From Variovorax sp. V213 (GTDB taxonomy: Bacteria > Pseudomonadota > Gammaproteobacteria > Burkholderiales > Burkholderiaceae_C), in assembly GCF_041154455.1 (NCBI RefSeq), contig NZ_AP028665.1:124001-188000 (forward strand): 64,000 bases of DNA, in the 5' to 3' direction. Below are positions 63,153 to 64,000 of this stretch, in pieces; the first letter of the stretch is position 1; every line of letters begins with the position of its first letter. The notes under the pieces were generated by a model. That model did not search any database. It was not told where the DNA came from and worked only from the letters and a program-made list of their open reading frames with translations. The position numbers were made by a program, and so were the translations under genes.

Positions 63153-64000
63153 ATGAGCAGCAACAGCAGCGTCGCACGCTATTTCGACACCATGGACTAC
63201 GGCCCCGCGCCCGAGAGCGACACCGACGCCCGCCAATGGCTCGCATGCCACGCCCAGGGCTTCGGCCACTTCATCAACGGCCGCTTCACCGCCGCGTCGG
63301 CCGGCCCGCATTTCGAGACCGCCGAACCGGCCACCGGCCAGCGGCTCGCCCGCATCGCCCAGGGATCGGCGCAGGACGTGGATGCCGCCGTCGCCGCGGC
63401 GCGCGCCGCGCAGGCCGGCTGGCTGGCGCTCGGCGGCCACGGCCGCGCGCGGCACCTGTACGCCCTGGCGCGCATGGTGCAGCGCCATGCGCGGCTGCTC
63501 GCGGTGGTCGAGGCGCTGGACAACGGCAAGCCGATCCGCGAGACCCGCGACCTCGACGTGCCGCTGGTGGCGCGCCACTTCTATCACCATGCCGGCTGGG
63601 CGCAGCTGCAGGAGCGCGAGTTCGCCGACCAGGTGCCGCTGGGCGTGATCGGCCAGATCATTCCCTGGAACTTCCCGCTGCTGATGCTGGCCTGGAAGAT
63701 CGCGCCCGCGCTCGCGCTGGGCAACACGGTGGTGCTCAAGCCCGCGGAGTTCACGCCGCTCAGCGCGCTGCTGTTCGCCGAACTGGCCGCAGAGGCCGGC
63801 CTGCCCGCGGGCGTGCTGAACGTGGTGACCGGCGACGGCGACACGGGCGCCGCGCTGGTGGCGCACGAAGGTGTCGACAAGATCGCCTTCACCGGCTCGA
63901 CCGACGTGGGCCGCCTGATCCGCGAGGCCACCGCGGGCTCGGGCAAGTCGCTCACGCTGGAGCTGGGCGGCAAGTCGCCCTTCATCGTGTTCGACGACGC
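63153..64000 (+). CDS. Aldehyde dehydrogenase, N-terminal part (continues beyond window)
   Basis: About 282 residues are visible from ATG 63153: IIPWNFPLLMLAWKIAPALA, TGSTDVGRLIRE and LELGGKSPFIVFDDA at the right edge, all typical of the ALDH superfamily; the catalytic cysteine lies beyond base 64000. A leader of about 40 residues precedes the domain (FGHFINGRFT). It directly follows deoC in the same operon, so oxidation of acetaldehyde from DeoC is the likely role. Confidence 0.88.
   Translation, partial: MSSNSSVARYFDTMDYGPAPESDTDARQWLACHAQGFGHFINGRFTAASAGPHFETAEPATGQRLARIAQGSAQDVDAAVAAARAAQAGWLALGGHGRARHLYALARMVQRHARLLAVVEALDNGKPIRETRDLDVPLVARHFYHHAGWAQLQEREFADQVPLGVIGQIIPWNFPLLMLAWKIAPALALGNTVVLKPAEFTPLSALLFAELAAEAGLPAGVLNVVTGDGDTGAALVAHEGVDKIAFTGSTDVGRLIREATAGSGKSLTLELGGKSPFIVFDD

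Noticed and set aside
1..64000. CRISPR arrays, tRNA or rRNA genes, riboswitches, plasmid or chromosomal origins
   Set aside because: None seen: no regularly spaced repeats, no cloverleaf-like or rRNA-like segments, no iteron or DnaA-box clusters recognised by eye.

Overview
The window looks like chromosomal DNA of a high-GC soil betaproteobacterium, most likely Comamonadaceae and probably Variovorax or a close relative. The evidence is the GC-rich codon use, four orphan Bug/TctC-type solute receptors, many LysR regulators each facing a catabolic operon, and the overall repertoire of oxidative catabolism. This placement is inferred from gene content; no rRNA gene is present.

Layout. 0-4.2 kb: the 5' part of a fused aconitase/isopropylmalate-dehydratase-type gene, a LysR regulator, remnants of an AlpA-type regulator and of a 2Fe-2S reductase, gluconokinase, and a second LysR. 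4.4-13.3 kb: one long plus-strand operon holding a beta-hydroxyacid dehydrogenase, an aldehyde dehydrogenase, two different D-glutamate-cyclase-like (DUF4392) proteins flanking a SelA-like PLP enzyme, and a complete polar amino-acid ABC transporter. It is followed by a broken ABC ATPase copy. 13.7-24 kb: minus-strand catabolic genes (oxidoreductase, semialdehyde dehydrogenase, ornithine-cyclodeaminase-like, Bug receptor, DHDPS-like, LysR, then FAD monooxygenase, MFS carrier, Rieske ferredoxin and a type I extradiol-like dioxygenase). 24-31.3 kb: a set of genes around a TetR regulator (Bug receptor, second binding protein, cupin, two FAH-fold hydrolases, BKACE enzyme, hotdog thioesterase), with matching palindromes in two divergent promoter regions. 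31.5-37.2 kb: LysR/Bug/FAD-oxidoreductase, type 2 ArgC and LysR. 37.2-42.3 kb: a galactarate/talarate module with two unrelated sugar-acid dehydratases, a Bug receptor and a LacI regulator, with three operator-like palindromes between them. 42.4-45.6 kb: two Crp/Fnr regulators and a histidine kinase. 46-52 kb: an orphan type VI secretion island (hcp, vgrG, DUF2169 adaptor, PAAR-like protein, effector, immunity protein). 52.6-55.8 kb: a quinone oxidoreductase and two exported alpha/beta hydrolases. 55.8-61 kb: a patchwork of IS3 and IS66 fragments, a ParD/ParE toxin-antitoxin pair and several 3' gene ends. 61-64 kb: a DeoR-controlled deoxyribose/nucleoside module (deoC and an aldehyde dehydrogenase that runs off the window).

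The most interesting unit is the 4.4-13.3 kb operon. Two diverged DUF4392 proteins, a SelA-fold PLP enzyme, a semialdehyde-type dehydrogenase pair and a dedicated amino-acid importer together suggest uptake and breakdown of an unusual amino acid or lactam, possibly related to D-glutamate/5-oxoproline chemistry. The substrate cannot be read from sequence. All family assignments were made by eye from motifs; no database search was run.
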